Part shown: piece after piece, positions 43,987 through 53,831 of the stretch
How the letters are laid out: the number at the start of each line of letters is the position of its first letter
How positions within the stretch are numbered: position 1 is the first letter of the stretch
Assembly: GCF_963675165.1 (NCBI RefSeq)
Contig: NC_087379.1
Coordinates: 62,001-126,000, forward strand
Source: Halichondria panicea
Lineage: Eukaryota; Porifera; Demospongiae; Suberitida; Halichondriidae
Length of the DNA: 64,000 nt
Direction of reading: 5' to 3'
Notes under the pieces: model-generated
Seen by the model: the letters and a program-made list of their open reading frames with translations, nothing else
The model's database searches: none
What the model was told of the DNA's origin: nothing
Position numbers and translations under genes: made by a program

Positions 43987-44407
43987 CTTGCAACCACTAG
44001 CCCCACCCCCACATTGCATGTTTACACAAAACGCCCCCACATTGCATACACACCATAGTAGCCTCGATTCCAGGTCGCTCTCAATTGAGAAATTAAAGAC
44101 CTGGGAGGACACGATTAACCCAGAGGAGGTCCGACAACAGTGGGCCTGAGCTTTCTGAAGCAACGCTCTTTAGTAAAAAAAGGATCATTATGCCGATTCA
44201 GCAAAAAGCTAAAGAAGATAAATGTCACACAAAGTTAATTTTGGCAGGCTGCTGAATAAAATGCAATGTGCGCTACAAGTTCTATACCAGACACTTCAGT
44301 TGACATTGCCATTAATAATGAGGTAAACATCTCTGTGCTGAACATAGGTGTACAATTCACATACAGAATTCCAAGCTTTTCAGTAATTGAAGTTGAACTG
44401 CACTGAC

Positions 44408-44695
44408 ATGAGGCAAGGAACATTTCAGTTTGAACATTTAGATGGATCTGTACGTGTGTATGATGGATTCTTGAGATCAGACCAGAGCTTTCCAGACCCT
44501 TCTAGACCGTCTACCACCCCTTTTGCTATCACTATTAAAGACCATTGTTTTGTTGATGTAAGTTGCTTCCCAATTTTGTTGTACTGGCGCATACTCAAAT
44601 ACTATGTACTTCTCTTACAGGTTGAAGAGTTTTGTAAAGTTGTGTATGTACGACACCTAAAGGCTTTTGAGAAGCTTGGTTTTCTAATCGTATGA
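44408..44695 (+). CDS. Small two-exon protein of transposon X
   Basis: ATG 44408, exon 44408-44557 (MRQGTFQFEHLDGSVRVYDG, PSTTPFAITIKDHCFVD), GTAAGT donor, tctcttacag acceptor, exon 44621-44695 (VEEFCKVVYVRHLKAFEKLG). The phase is kept, giving 74 aa. Family unknown. Confidence 0.45.
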   Translation: MRQGTFQFEHLDGSVRVYDGFLRSDQSFPDPSRPSTTPFAITIKDHCFVDVSCFPILLYWRILKYYVLLLQVEEFCKVVYVRHLKAFEKLGFLIV

Positions 44696-44792
44696 GATTG
44701 GCTACTTAATGATGGAAACTGTGACGATGTACTGATAGTAGTGTGTGTGACAGAATATCTAGTGAAGAGTTTGCATCCCAAGAAGAAGACAC

Positions 44793-45180
44793 TTAAGAGA
44801 GCTATGTTCCATTTAAATGCATAGGTGTCACTCGTGATACGGAGTATCAGAACATTCTCCATGAAGTTAAGGATATAATTAAAAGTGGTGACATTGTTCC
44901 AGTGAAGATGAAACCTGAGCCAGAGAATATTGTTGATCCTGAGGCAATTTCTTTTCAGTGCCTTCATAATGGGGTTTGGCGGACAATTGGTTATGTTGTT
45001 TCTGAAATTTGTGAGGAAGTACACACAGCTATCAAACAAGGGGACATATTAGTAGTCGAGTTCGTGTGGGTAAAGTTCAAGCTTTGGAAGAAACAGCCTG
45101 GCTATTATGCTTGTATTGGAGTCACTCGGAGAGGAGAATGGTCGATAAAGGTTAAAAGATGTTGTAGCACCTTTACTTGA
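44793..45180 (+). CDS. HIRAN-like protein fragment of transposon X
   Basis: The open frame reads FKCIGVTRDTEYQNIL, then MKPEPENIVDPEAISFQCL, GVWRTIGYVVSEICEEVHTA and GYYACIGVTRRGEW. The pattern E..N..DPEAI....G..IGYV is typical of the HIRAN domain, found on DNA-damage helicases and in transposon-associated proteins. A frame stop (TAA) lies just before, so the first exon is not certain; ATGs at 44908 and 44914 lie inside. Assignment moderate. Confidence 0.45.
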
Positions 45181-45321
45181 ACTGCAACTTGCAATAATTG
45201 TATGGTCATCATCTGTCACAGTTGTTAATTTTGAACGTATGACATTGGATAATTAACGCATGCAAATGACGTATGAATACAAGGTAAAGAATACATAATA
45301 GCAATAATACGTCCTCGAAAG

Positions 45322-45960
45322 TTAGACATACGAGTGTTCGGAGATGTAATTGGGAATATTAGGTAGTGGCGGCAGCTCTTCTGGTGGATTGTGAAAAATT
45401 GCTGTTTTGTGTGATGGAAGGGAGGACTTCCCACTTGAAAACGTAGAAGTGGCCATCGATTCAGCTCTCGGGACTCTAGGCATTTTTCTAGGTGATTGTG
45501 TGGATGGAATGTCAAAATCAGGTCTGTCACCCTCATAGAAGCGGTCGTGGTTGGAGGTATAATAAAAATACGGCAGATCGGGGTCATTCCGTTTCTCATA
45601 CTGTTATAGGTCTCTTCGTGCCTATTGCTTTCGCCAAGTTGTACATCACATTGGTTCCACCACCACGATCCAATTGCACCATAGCCTCAAGAGAGAGAAT
45701 TAGATAATCGGAAGGATGAACTCTTTCATAATAAAGAAGCGCATATTTCTGGAACAGCTTAGTCACCACACCGATCTGTTCTTCTCGACAGAGCTCTGAT
45801 ATTGTCTGACCAGTGCCTGATAAACCACAATTGTTCATCATTGGGCAAGAAGAGTTTGTTTTATTGGTCAAATTGCATTCAGCCTTGGCATTGTCAGGAG
45901 AGGAGAAACGGTTTTGCAGCTCCCTCTGAACAGTGTTTCGACAGGCATCAGCTAGCTACA
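45322..45960 (-). CDS. Opposite-strand protein of transposon X (frame broken once)
   Basis: From an acceptor at about 45960 the frame reads DACRNTVQRELQNRFSS, NCGLSGTGQTISELC, VHPSDYLILSLEAMVQLDRG, MYNLAKAIGTKRP. The reading then changes frame near 45600 to YEKRNDPDLPYFYYTSNHDR, FDIPSTQSPRKMPR and PPEELPPLPNIPNYISEH-stop. Both halves look like real protein, so either a small intron or an indel lies between. Family unknown. Confidence 0.4.
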
Positions 45961-46481
45961 GTAGATGAGATAGAAAATTCACCATTATTTTTATGATACT
46001 AACATCTAGTAGCAGTTTACCTGTGTGTACTGCTTCCATGTTTACAAAAAGAAATTCAGAGGCATATTTCCAAAACTGATGTTTTCTTCCAAATGCTTGC
46101 ATGCACCATAGATTGAAGCTTCAATCTATGCATGCACTGCACTGCTTTTGCTGAATCAGCATAATGATCTTTTTTTTACTAAAGAGCGTTGCTTCAGAAA
46201 GCTCAGGCGCACTGTTGTCGGACCTTGCGATTAACCTTAGCTCTAAATTAGCTAATAATTATTATCGTGACCACATTTATTGAACGATTCATCTTTTCTT
46301 TCTTTATAACCTCTATTATTATTATTATATTATTATTATTATGTGAACTTTACAGCTATGCACAAAAGAAATTAAGAGATTGGGTGTGAGAAGGAAATAG
46401 CTGACAGACTTACTCAAACATTGGAGCAGCTGATGTATATTATATAATGTATAGAGTGATAAGAATAGTTAACAGAGGATC

Positions 46482-47309
46482 CTATATATGACATTTAGAG
46501 CATGGGCAAACCATATGAAATGAACATAAGTTATTTGTGTCAAAGTTTTCTAGAAAATCTGACACTAAAAAGTCCGAAGTCTTTTTCTTAATTGTTCCTA
46601 GAGATGAATCTAGATTTATTAAATTCGACGGCAATTTATTCCATACTTTTGCAATTCTAATGAAGTAGAAATGTCTTGAATAGTTATTTCTAGCAAATTT
46701 AATTTGAAGGGAATGGCCTGAGCAGCCTGCCCTGGTTTTGGATGAAGTGAAAGATACTAGTTCTCTTATATCGTCCGACTGCTGCTGCATACATTTCACA
46801 ATAAACATGATATCTTGCAGTTCAAACCATCTCATGAGGGGCAATAACTTTAATTTGCAGAGTCTTGCTTTGTAGTCTGATACATAATCATTAAGGATAT
46901 ATTTTGTGGCTGTGCGTTGCACTTTTTCTAGTGACTTGATATCCTTTATTAATTTAGGTCTCCACAACTGCGAGCAATATGTTAAGTGAGTTCTGACAAG
47001 AGACAGATATAATTGTTTCTTTAAATTAGTTGAATAGTTTGTTGGAATGATTCTTCTAATAAGATTGAGTGACATGTAAGCCTTTCCACATATTTTACTA
47101 TGCTGTTGAGACTATGAGAGATCTTGCGTAACTGTTATCCCTAAATCACGATAAGAATTTACTTGTTCTATGGTGTTATCCTGAACAGAGTAATGACTAG
47201 TTTCTTCAGTTTGCTTCAACGATAGTCTAATAGTTTTGCATTTGGACACATTGAGTCCGATATTCCACTTTTCACACCATAAACTCAAAGCATTCAAATC
47301 ATCTTGCAT
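46482..47309 (-). mobile_element. LINE (non-LTR) reverse transcriptase C-terminal remnant
   Basis: It reads DDLNALSLWCEKWNIGLNVS-KC, YRDLGITVTQDLS, then LVRTHLTYCSQLWRP, LEKVQRTATKYI and IRIAKVWNKLPSNLI. These are the thumb and C-terminal motifs of Jockey/CR1-type reverse transcriptases. One stop lies near 47115. The fingers and palm with the catalytic motif are missing. It sits inside element Y. Confidence 0.75.
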
Positions 47310-47399
47310 AAGAATCTCTACATATTGGACACAAGAGCTAGAGCAAAGTAAGCCTTTTCTCCTACTGGAGGTACCCCTATGGCCAAGTTGTCAGGACCT

Positions 47400-47615
47400 G
47401 AAGGTAATAGGACCCCTATAAGAAGCACCTCAAGTACTCCTATCTCTAAGATCCCTGTGAGAAGCATCCCAGGCACTCTGATCTTGTCTCTGTGAGAAGC
47501 ACTCTTGATCCTGGAGACAGGATCCCTATGAGGAGCACCCCAGGCACTCCTGTCTCCAAAATCCCTGTGAGAAGCACCCCAGGCACTCCTGTTTCTGTGA
47601 TAAAGCTGCAACATG
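47400..47615 (+). repeat. 39-bp coding-like minisatellite (13-residue unit)
   Basis: Repeats of atccctgtgagaagcacccc-aggcactcctgtctccaaa, in frame as IPVRSTPGTPVSK. Four or five units occur, with a frame break in the middle (47480-47520). In front, SPTGGTPMAKLSGPEG continues the same frame. It is probably a fragment of a Ser/Pro-rich protein gene inside element Y. Confidence 0.55.
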
Positions 47616-47751
47616 GAATTGTTTAGTTCAGAGTGTCTCCAACATGAAGAACATGCATCAATGACACTAACAGTCTCAGCTTCTAGCACCCCTTTATTTG
47701 TATAGTTTGCTCTGTGCCTGCAAGAATTGGCTGTCACTCATGATCATACTT

Positions 47752-47813
47752 AGTTGGGCGTGGCCCCACCCTGGACGCGAACGTATGCGTCCAGGGTGGG
47801 GCCACGCCCAACT
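47752..47813. repeat. Perfect 27-bp hairpin
   Basis: Arms 47752-47778 and 47787-47813 (agttgggcgtggcc...ggccacgcccaact) are exact complements around an 8-base loop. The sequence is very GC-rich compared with its surroundings. Confidence 0.85.
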
Positions 47814-48199
47814 ATGTCATACTGTTCTGTGTGTCCCAATAATTATGTAGAGGTTATAAAGATGAATCGTTCAAAGAATGTAATTAAAAGATCGTGATAA
47901 TTAGCTAATTAGAGCTAAGGTTAATCGTGTCCTCCCTCCTCTGAGAAAGACCTCTATCGGTGAGAGGGGCTGGGATCTAGGCTAACACCATAGATAATCT
48001 ATGCACACACACACAACACAGTTAGTGGAGTGGAGTTATATCTTGTAGCCATCTTGTATACCAGCCCTGCCCCCACAATGCAGGTTTACACCATTTACAC
48101 ACAACGCCCCCGCATAATTGTATTCAGTACAACGAACACGTCACACAATAGATAGTATGGTCACACACACACACACATAGTGCAGTCCAATTAGAGCCA

Positions 48200-49529
48200 G
48201 TGAGCTAATACTTGGTAACATGTTCCACAGCTTTTCCTTCCTCCACAGCACAATCTCCTGCAGGGGGAGGAGGGTTTATATTATACACAACAGTATACGC
48301 ACTGCAATCGTAATTATAATTCCCTATCGTTAAAACGATTGAATCACTGCATGGTACTTACACATGCACAAACGTATTTATGTATCGTAGAAACTGGATT
48401 ATTAGCGCATGCGCTTTTGTGGTCAATAGCAGAGCTCTATATACGCTTATAAAATCGAGAATGCGCCTATAATGCAGTCGTTTCGAGCCCCACCCAGCCA
48501 CCGGATGTCTCTGTGATGAGTGCTGACTCGCAAGCTGGCTAGAAAGTGAGCAAGCAAGGAAAGCAGGCAACCCTAACTGGATCTATATCATACTATTATG
48601 TTACAGTTCAGTTCATTTACATCATTGAAATTCATATTATAAAAACAAAAACATTCATATTGACCAGGAACTTGGAATAAAAGGACCTCATCCATGTCTC
48701 ACATTCTCTCAGCATTCGGACAAGGTAACAGCATGCCCATGCAGAGAGTCCTTCCAGATGGATATCACCAGCTATATAGCTATCATGCACTGTACAAGCT
48801 AACTAGCTCATTAGATGAATCAATTCTAAAATTTCACTAATAACCATCGCATAATTGGAAAAGCCTGCAGTTGAGCATGCGCTTAAAATAAAGATACGCT
48901 TATGGTCGAGTAAGCGCTAATAATCCAGTTTCTACGGTAGCTTACCTACACAGTCTTTCGTACTAAATAGAACGAGATAATATTATAACCCAGTTAGCAA
49001 TAGAACGTAGAGTACTAGTAGCAGTTTCCATGAAGGCTGCTATCATATAAAGATCAGTTGTACAGTCATGTAGCATCGATTTAAGGACGCGTTATAATTT
49101 TTTTCTAATTACATGCATGCCTAAGCGCCGGCCAGCAAAAAAATATTTCAGAAAAGAATACTTGGCGCTCAATTGGAATTATTTTGTGGAGTTGGTTGGC
49201 GCTTCTATTAGAGTTGTGCTGTAATTAGAAGATCGTACACATTGTTTCATGTACACTAGCTACACCACACTCCACCGTTACCAGTAGCAACCCCCTAGCA
49301 ACACCACACCCCCTCACCTGCTGTTTGAAGTATCTCCTCTCCTCCTCATCCACCAACACGAGGTTGAGGTAGTAGCGGACACCGAACTTCTTGTTAATGT
49401 CCCTCATAGTGGGAGTGAGGTCATAGCCTGCCAGGAACAGACGGATGGGGATGGACTCCCCCCTCACTGGAGCACCATCCATGATCTCATACTTGCCCAA
49501 CTGCTCATTCTCAGTGTAGATATTAGGAG
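48200..49529 (-). pseudogene. VPS26-like fragment, last two exons, copy E1
   Basis: VPS26 is an arrestin-fold subunit of retromer. Exon 49529-49318 (212 nt) reads KYEIMDGAPVRGESIPIRLF, AGYDLTPTMRDINKKF, LVLVDEEERRYFKQQ, nearly the human VPS26A sequence. The last exon (from 48257) starts EIVLWRKEK, continuing in phase, but a one-base loss changes the tail to LWNMLPS and the stop is missed. A MITE lies in the intron. The first exons are absent. Confidence 0.75.
48386..48936. mobile_element. MITE in the VPS26 intron, copy E1
   Basis: Terminal inverted repeats tagaaactggattattagcg / cgctaataatccagtttcta, about 550 bp apart, no ORF. The copy in E2 is 61765-62305. Confidence 0.65.
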
Positions 49530-49621
49530 CTGTGTGTGTGTGTGTGGGGGGGGGGGGTAGGAGCTGTGTGTGTGTGTGGGGGGGGTAGGAGCTGTGTGTA
49601 TGTGTGTATGTGGGGGGGGGG
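49530..49621. repeat. G-rich (GT)n minisatellite adjoining VPS26 exon
   Basis: Short version of 62935-63350, right at the exon's 3' splice site. Confidence 0.9.
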
Positions 49622-49643
49622 CAGTTAAACCTGACAACAATCA

Positions 49644-50027
49644 ATGAATTATTCAGTGCTAGAAAAACTGACATTTTCAATGCATAATTGTACTTATAAG
49701 CTTGACAACAGACGCGAGGTCACTCAAAGCAACTATAGAGTCCATCAACACATACACTATATTGCAATACTCTGCACAGGAAACTGTAGACAATTATGTA
49801 ATTACGATAACTACAGTGCAGCAAGTGTACCTGAATATTGTGATTGTTGGTCTGAGTCAATAGAGGGCAGGATGGCATATGACCGATCACTGGTCGTATC
49901 GTCATGGAAACAGGCTCAGCACAAGAGATTCTACAAGGACAAATGTAGCTGTGTATTATTTAGCAAGGAGACAATGATCCACTATCAGGAGCATGCACGT
50001 GGTGTGGCTGTACGTGCCTGGCTATAA
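49644..50027 (+). other. Cys-rich orphan ORF, D2 copy
   Basis: The frame reads NCTYKLDNRREVTQSNYRVH, ILCTGNCRQLCNY, VPEYCDCWSESIEG, then a stretch shifted against D3 by +1 and -4 bases (net -3), rejoining at DKCSCVLFSKETM, HARGVAVRAWL-stop. The compensating changes are suggestive but not proof of coding. No ATG with clear context; family unknown. Confidence 0.35.
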
Positions 50028-50116
50028 TTATCCAAACTCATGGAATGGAGTATACTTAGCGTTATCTTGTATATATAATTACAAGCTAAATATACATGTG
50101 TCTAGTGTGTGTGTGG

Positions 50117-50147
<31 letters not shown>

Positions 50148-50171
50148 TGTGTGTGTGTGTGTTGGGCTGAC

Positions 50172-50685
50172 CTCAGTGATGATAATCTTGTGGTTCATTT
50201 TGTCAAACACATTCACAGTGATGGCGTAGTCTCTACCTAGTCTCGCGAGCAGACGTGGAAGGGAGGGAACGTCTGGTCACTATTGCAGCAATTCCGTGGA
50301 CCCCTGCCAGAATGTTGGCAGTGCCAATCAGATTTATCCACGTCATAGTGGGCGGGTAACACCTCGTATATTTTCCTATTATAGCATAAAATGAACGTGA
50401 AAAGAAGGATTATTGACTCTAGCAAAGGCTAATTTTAGCATTGAACCATACCTGGCTGTGAAGGAACTCTAGGACAAGTCTGCTTGCGAGACTAGTCTCT
50501 ACCCACCTTCAACATCCAGTTGTTGCCGGGGGCGATGGAGAAATCTGGAGAAGGGAGAATCATAAAAATGCACAATCAGCATTGTTTGTTTAACCCTTTG
50601 CTCACCAAGGTGATGAGGAGGGACGACGTGTATTCCAGCACTTGGTTTAGAGGCTGATGGAGTGTGTAACATGTCTGGAGGGTGG
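50172..50685 (-). pseudogene. NUP210-like exons, D2 copy, interrupted by a MITE
   Basis: Exon 50685-50606 (VVPPHHLG) and exon 50544-50172 (SIAPGNNWML ... YAITVNVFDKMNHK), the latter split by a 256-bp insertion. They otherwise match 6186-6433 of A1. Confidence 0.7.
50237..50492. mobile_element. 256-bp MITE with direct-repeat TSD, inside a NUP210 exon
   Basis: Ends GTCTCGCGAGCAGAC / GTCTGCTTGCGAGAC, flanked by tagtctctac at 50227-50236 and 50493-50502. The empty site is at A1 (6238-6248). The same insertion begins at 63965 in D3, so it predates the U1/U2 duplication. Confidence 0.85.
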
Positions 50686-50779
50686 CTAAGAAAATGGTGA
50701 CATCATCAACAAAGCCTCTAAGCAACTGCACACACAAATACAAATACAAATACAATATTAGGACACTGATCAGACGAAT

Positions 50780-50895
50780 GACATTTTAACCAAAATCGAA
50801 TTATGTAACTTACAACTGTACACTCAAGTGTATTCACGAATGCCCACTTTAGAAGCGTACATTGACCAAACAAAAACAGAATTGGACGAGAAACT
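50780..50895 (+). mobile_element. Retroelement fragment (copy of 10200-10310)
   Basis: Open reading QTNDILTKIELCNLQLY, YSRMPTLEAYIDQTKT, ELDEKL-stop; better preserved than at 10200. Confidence 0.5.
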
Positions 50896-51213
50896 AGTCT
50901 AGTCTAGCTCTTTCTAAGCTTTAAGCAAATAATTGACATTGGATCAACGGTACTAAAGTTATGGCTGTTTAAATGTGTTTAACTACCCCTCCCCTCAAGA
51001 AGAGTACGATAGATATTTAATGGTTACTAAAGCACACTAACTACAAACAAAAGGATAATATGTACTAGCCTCGTTCACCGGCCTACCCTGGGATCCAGGC
51101 TATAATTATATGTACATGACATAATTATGTACAGTACATGACCTTGCAGTATTGACCCTAAACACACACCTGGGTACATACTGTCAAGGAGGTCATGATG
51201 AACACACACTAAC

Positions 51214-51343
51214 CTGAGGAGATAGGTTCTCCCTGGAGAGTACGGAGGACAGGTACTGGTTGGAGGAAGCCGTGAGAACAGCTGCACCAGACACACCTCC
51301 CAGTTTCCCGATCACCTTCCCACGTACACACCTCTGCACAACG
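51214..51343 (-). pseudogene. Unassigned exon remnant, unit B3
   Basis: It reads KVIGKLGGVSGAAVLTASSN then YLSSVLSRENLSPQ, with acceptor ccgttgtgcag and a GTTAGT donor. Counterpart of 13733-13880 without the 40-base addition. Confidence 0.4.
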
Positions 51344-51596
51344 GCCCGGGAAATAGGTAGAGTCTGTGGAGTGTGTGTGCAGGGGAGGGGGCGGTAAACA
51401 CAAGCAGTGCAGAAGTGTGGGCAGTGAGCAAGTGTAGTTGTAGGAATTAATTTTCTGACAAAATAATCTTCCCAACACATACACTTCAAAAAACCTCAAG
51501 GCCATTTATTCCCAACAAACTGGACTGAATGCATATACAGTAGTTCCTTCACAAGTCCCTAACACACATACACAGCTGTGCTTATGCAACCCTCAC

Positions 51597-51715
51597 CTTC
51601 AGCTGCCTTGAGGAAGTATCCACTGCCATCTTTGGTGAAGGACACCTCCAGCAGCTACATGACACGGTCCAGTAGTCCATGGATCACTTCAAACCCGGGG
51701 GTACGACTATAATAC
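51597..51715 (-). pseudogene. Chimeric APH1/NUP210 exon, unit B3
   Basis: Same chimera and same in-frame TAG as 14156-14275, proving a shared origin for B1 and B3 after the fusion. Confidence 0.65.
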
Positions 51716-52336
51716 ACTGCACACAACCGACGATGGTTTCGTGTTCCCACATCTACAGCATAGGACACACAAATTAGTGAGCTTTGGCACTGCGAGCAAT
51801 TAGCGGTTTTAAGACACTTTAATTATATACAATAGTGCTTTCTCAGAGCTACAGAATGCGTCTTTGAGTTTGTTAAATAGGACGTTCCTAACACAAGTTA
51901 TGGCCTCTAAAAGATAGCTCTAAAAACAAACCTGATTTTTCAACAGCCATTACTATAATACCGTTGATCCAATGTCAAAAATGTTATGATTTTCTGAAAG
52001 CTTAGAAAGAGACCTTTCAAATGATGTGTTTCGATCCGAAATTTTGTTGGGGCAATTTGTCATTTTCCACCTTGGACCATGGGCTATTATTCATGGTATG
52101 GCCAAATTGGGAAATAATTATACTGTTTTCTCTCAAATATAAACTTTGATGACAAGTCTCTTTCTAAGCTTTCAGAAAATCAGAAAATCATTGAAATTGT
52201 ATCCACGGAATTCAAGTTATGGCAGCTAAAAGATAGCTCTGAAAACAGGCCTGATTCTAAAAAAACACTCACGCCTTCCCCTAGAAAACAGAAGATTAAT
52301 TAATGTTAGCACTTCCGTCTCTAAAAAACTGCTTAC

Positions 52337-52998
52337 CTTGCAAACAGTGTCCTGGCCAGATAAAATCTCATTCTTCTGTGGAGTGAACCCCAGACCAGCC
52401 AGAATACAGCCAGCTCTGTGAGTGAGTGAGCACAGTGTGTAAGATGGTACTTGATCTACTGGGTACAGTCACCTTGCTGGTGCTTTGTCAGCGTCTATCT
52501 CCTGTAGTGGAAGGTATACCTCAGCCAGCTCATCAGAAGCGCTACACATACAGAGGGAGGGGCAGATGAAAGGTAAATAAAGTACTGAAAATAAGTACTG
52601 AAATATACACACAAACCATAATCATACGAATGCTCACTAGCAGTCAAACACACAGTACACTACACACTAGGACACCTACACACTGGTAACCCTAATTATA
52701 GCTGGACACCAATTTGGTAATAAAATTCATTATTGTAATTTTACTGTACTTAAAACACCTCCCCCCACCCCTAGTATACAGACCTGCCTGCTGCTGTGTT
52801 CTTGTCCCCTGAGGCCATGCAGTAGCTCCCCCTCTCTAGCGAGCAGCTGCACTCTCTCAGTGTCACACTCGAGTACACTATCCAGTGCTAGTGTGTTGTC
52901 CCCAGTGACCTCTTGCTCCACGTGTAGTACACTCACACCAGCTGGTAGACGCAGCTCACGACACGCCATAGAGCAGAGGAGGGTGGACTTGCCAACAC
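52337..52998 (-). pseudogene. ABCF3-like fragment, unit B3
   Basis: Exons 52998-52784, 52541-52473, 52415-52337. Walker A end GVGKSTLLCSMA; same loss of the signature motif in the last exon. Confidence 0.75.
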
Positions 52999-53378
52999 CT
53001 GCGCGTGTGTGAGGGGTGTGGTTAAGGCAGGGGAGAGGCACACGTGTATCACTACAAGTATGCTAGCTGCATGGTTAGATATCTGACACTATGTCCGGTT
53101 TAATGTCCAACCTGTGTGTGTGTGTGGGTGGGAGTGTGTGTGGGTGGGAGTGTGTGGGTGGCATAATAATTATACGTGATCATTAATTATTTTTATTGCA
53201 CTATAATTATATAATAATTATTGGACGCTGGAATTCACCGAGCAATATTAAGCCACGTTAAAATTGTTTTTAGGCCTAAATCTTTGCACCAAGCTTAATT
53301 AACTATTGACTGTAACTCAGGGTCACAGCTTGCACCAGTATCCCCCCTCCCCTACACACACACAGTAGGTACACTGAC

Positions 53379-53560
53379 CAAGAGAAGCAACCTTGAGGGG
53401 AGCTCAGAGTGAAGAGTTGACCTTGACTCCAGTGCAGTGCTGGAGGGGACATAGGGAAGTAAAATCACCGGTAAGTTCAGCTTCCCCAGAGAGCTGGCTT
53501 CATGAAGGGAGCAGACGAGTGTGAGGACCATGACATGGCTGCTATCAAGGCTGCCTTCAT
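53379..53560 (-). pseudogene. NUP210-like exon 1 remnant, downstream of kinase C3
   Basis: Same out-of-frame signal peptide as 41512-41691 plus three more added bases (gaagag). Confidence 0.65.
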
Positions 53561-53831
53561 CTTGATATCCAGTGCAGTACAGTATATTAATAGGTACGTA
53601 CGTACGTAGTTTAGCTAAAACAAGTCCCACATGGCTTTCTGACCTCTGACCCCAAGCAACACCCCCTCATCTTGAGCAGCCCCTCCCCCACTTTGTCGGC
53701 AAAGAACACATAATAAAATTGACAAAAAAGACAGCCAAAATAACCAAAATAATTATCACACAAATAAACTAAGTACAAAATAATGATTAATATGCATAGG
53801 GTAGTCGAAAACTATTTCACACGTTTATGTC

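Larger units (their letters stand above)
44121..46227. mobile_element. DNA transposon X, 2.1 kb, about 85-bp TIRs, 9-bp target duplication
   Basis: TIR CAGAGGAGGTCCGACAACAG... at 44121-44208 is mirrored at 46143-46227 with few mismatches. CGATTAACC lies directly outside both ends (44112-44120, 46228-46236). The CAGAGG ends and 8-9 bp duplication suggest a hAT- or Mutator-like element. It carries genes on both strands but no recognisable transposase. Confidence 0.75.
44059..47984. mobile_element. Nested transposon complex (palindrome Z containing Y containing X)
   Basis: Outer ends tagcctcgattccagg and ctgggatctaggcta form element Z, seen empty at 61291-61357. Inside, element Y (44103-47936) has the inverted ends GGGAGGACACGATTAACC, and its TIR continues for about 80 more bases at 46237-46313, mirrored at 47840-47918. 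Y's left TIR is interrupted by element X (44121-46227). Y also holds a LINE remnant and a short tandem repeat. Confidence 0.75.
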
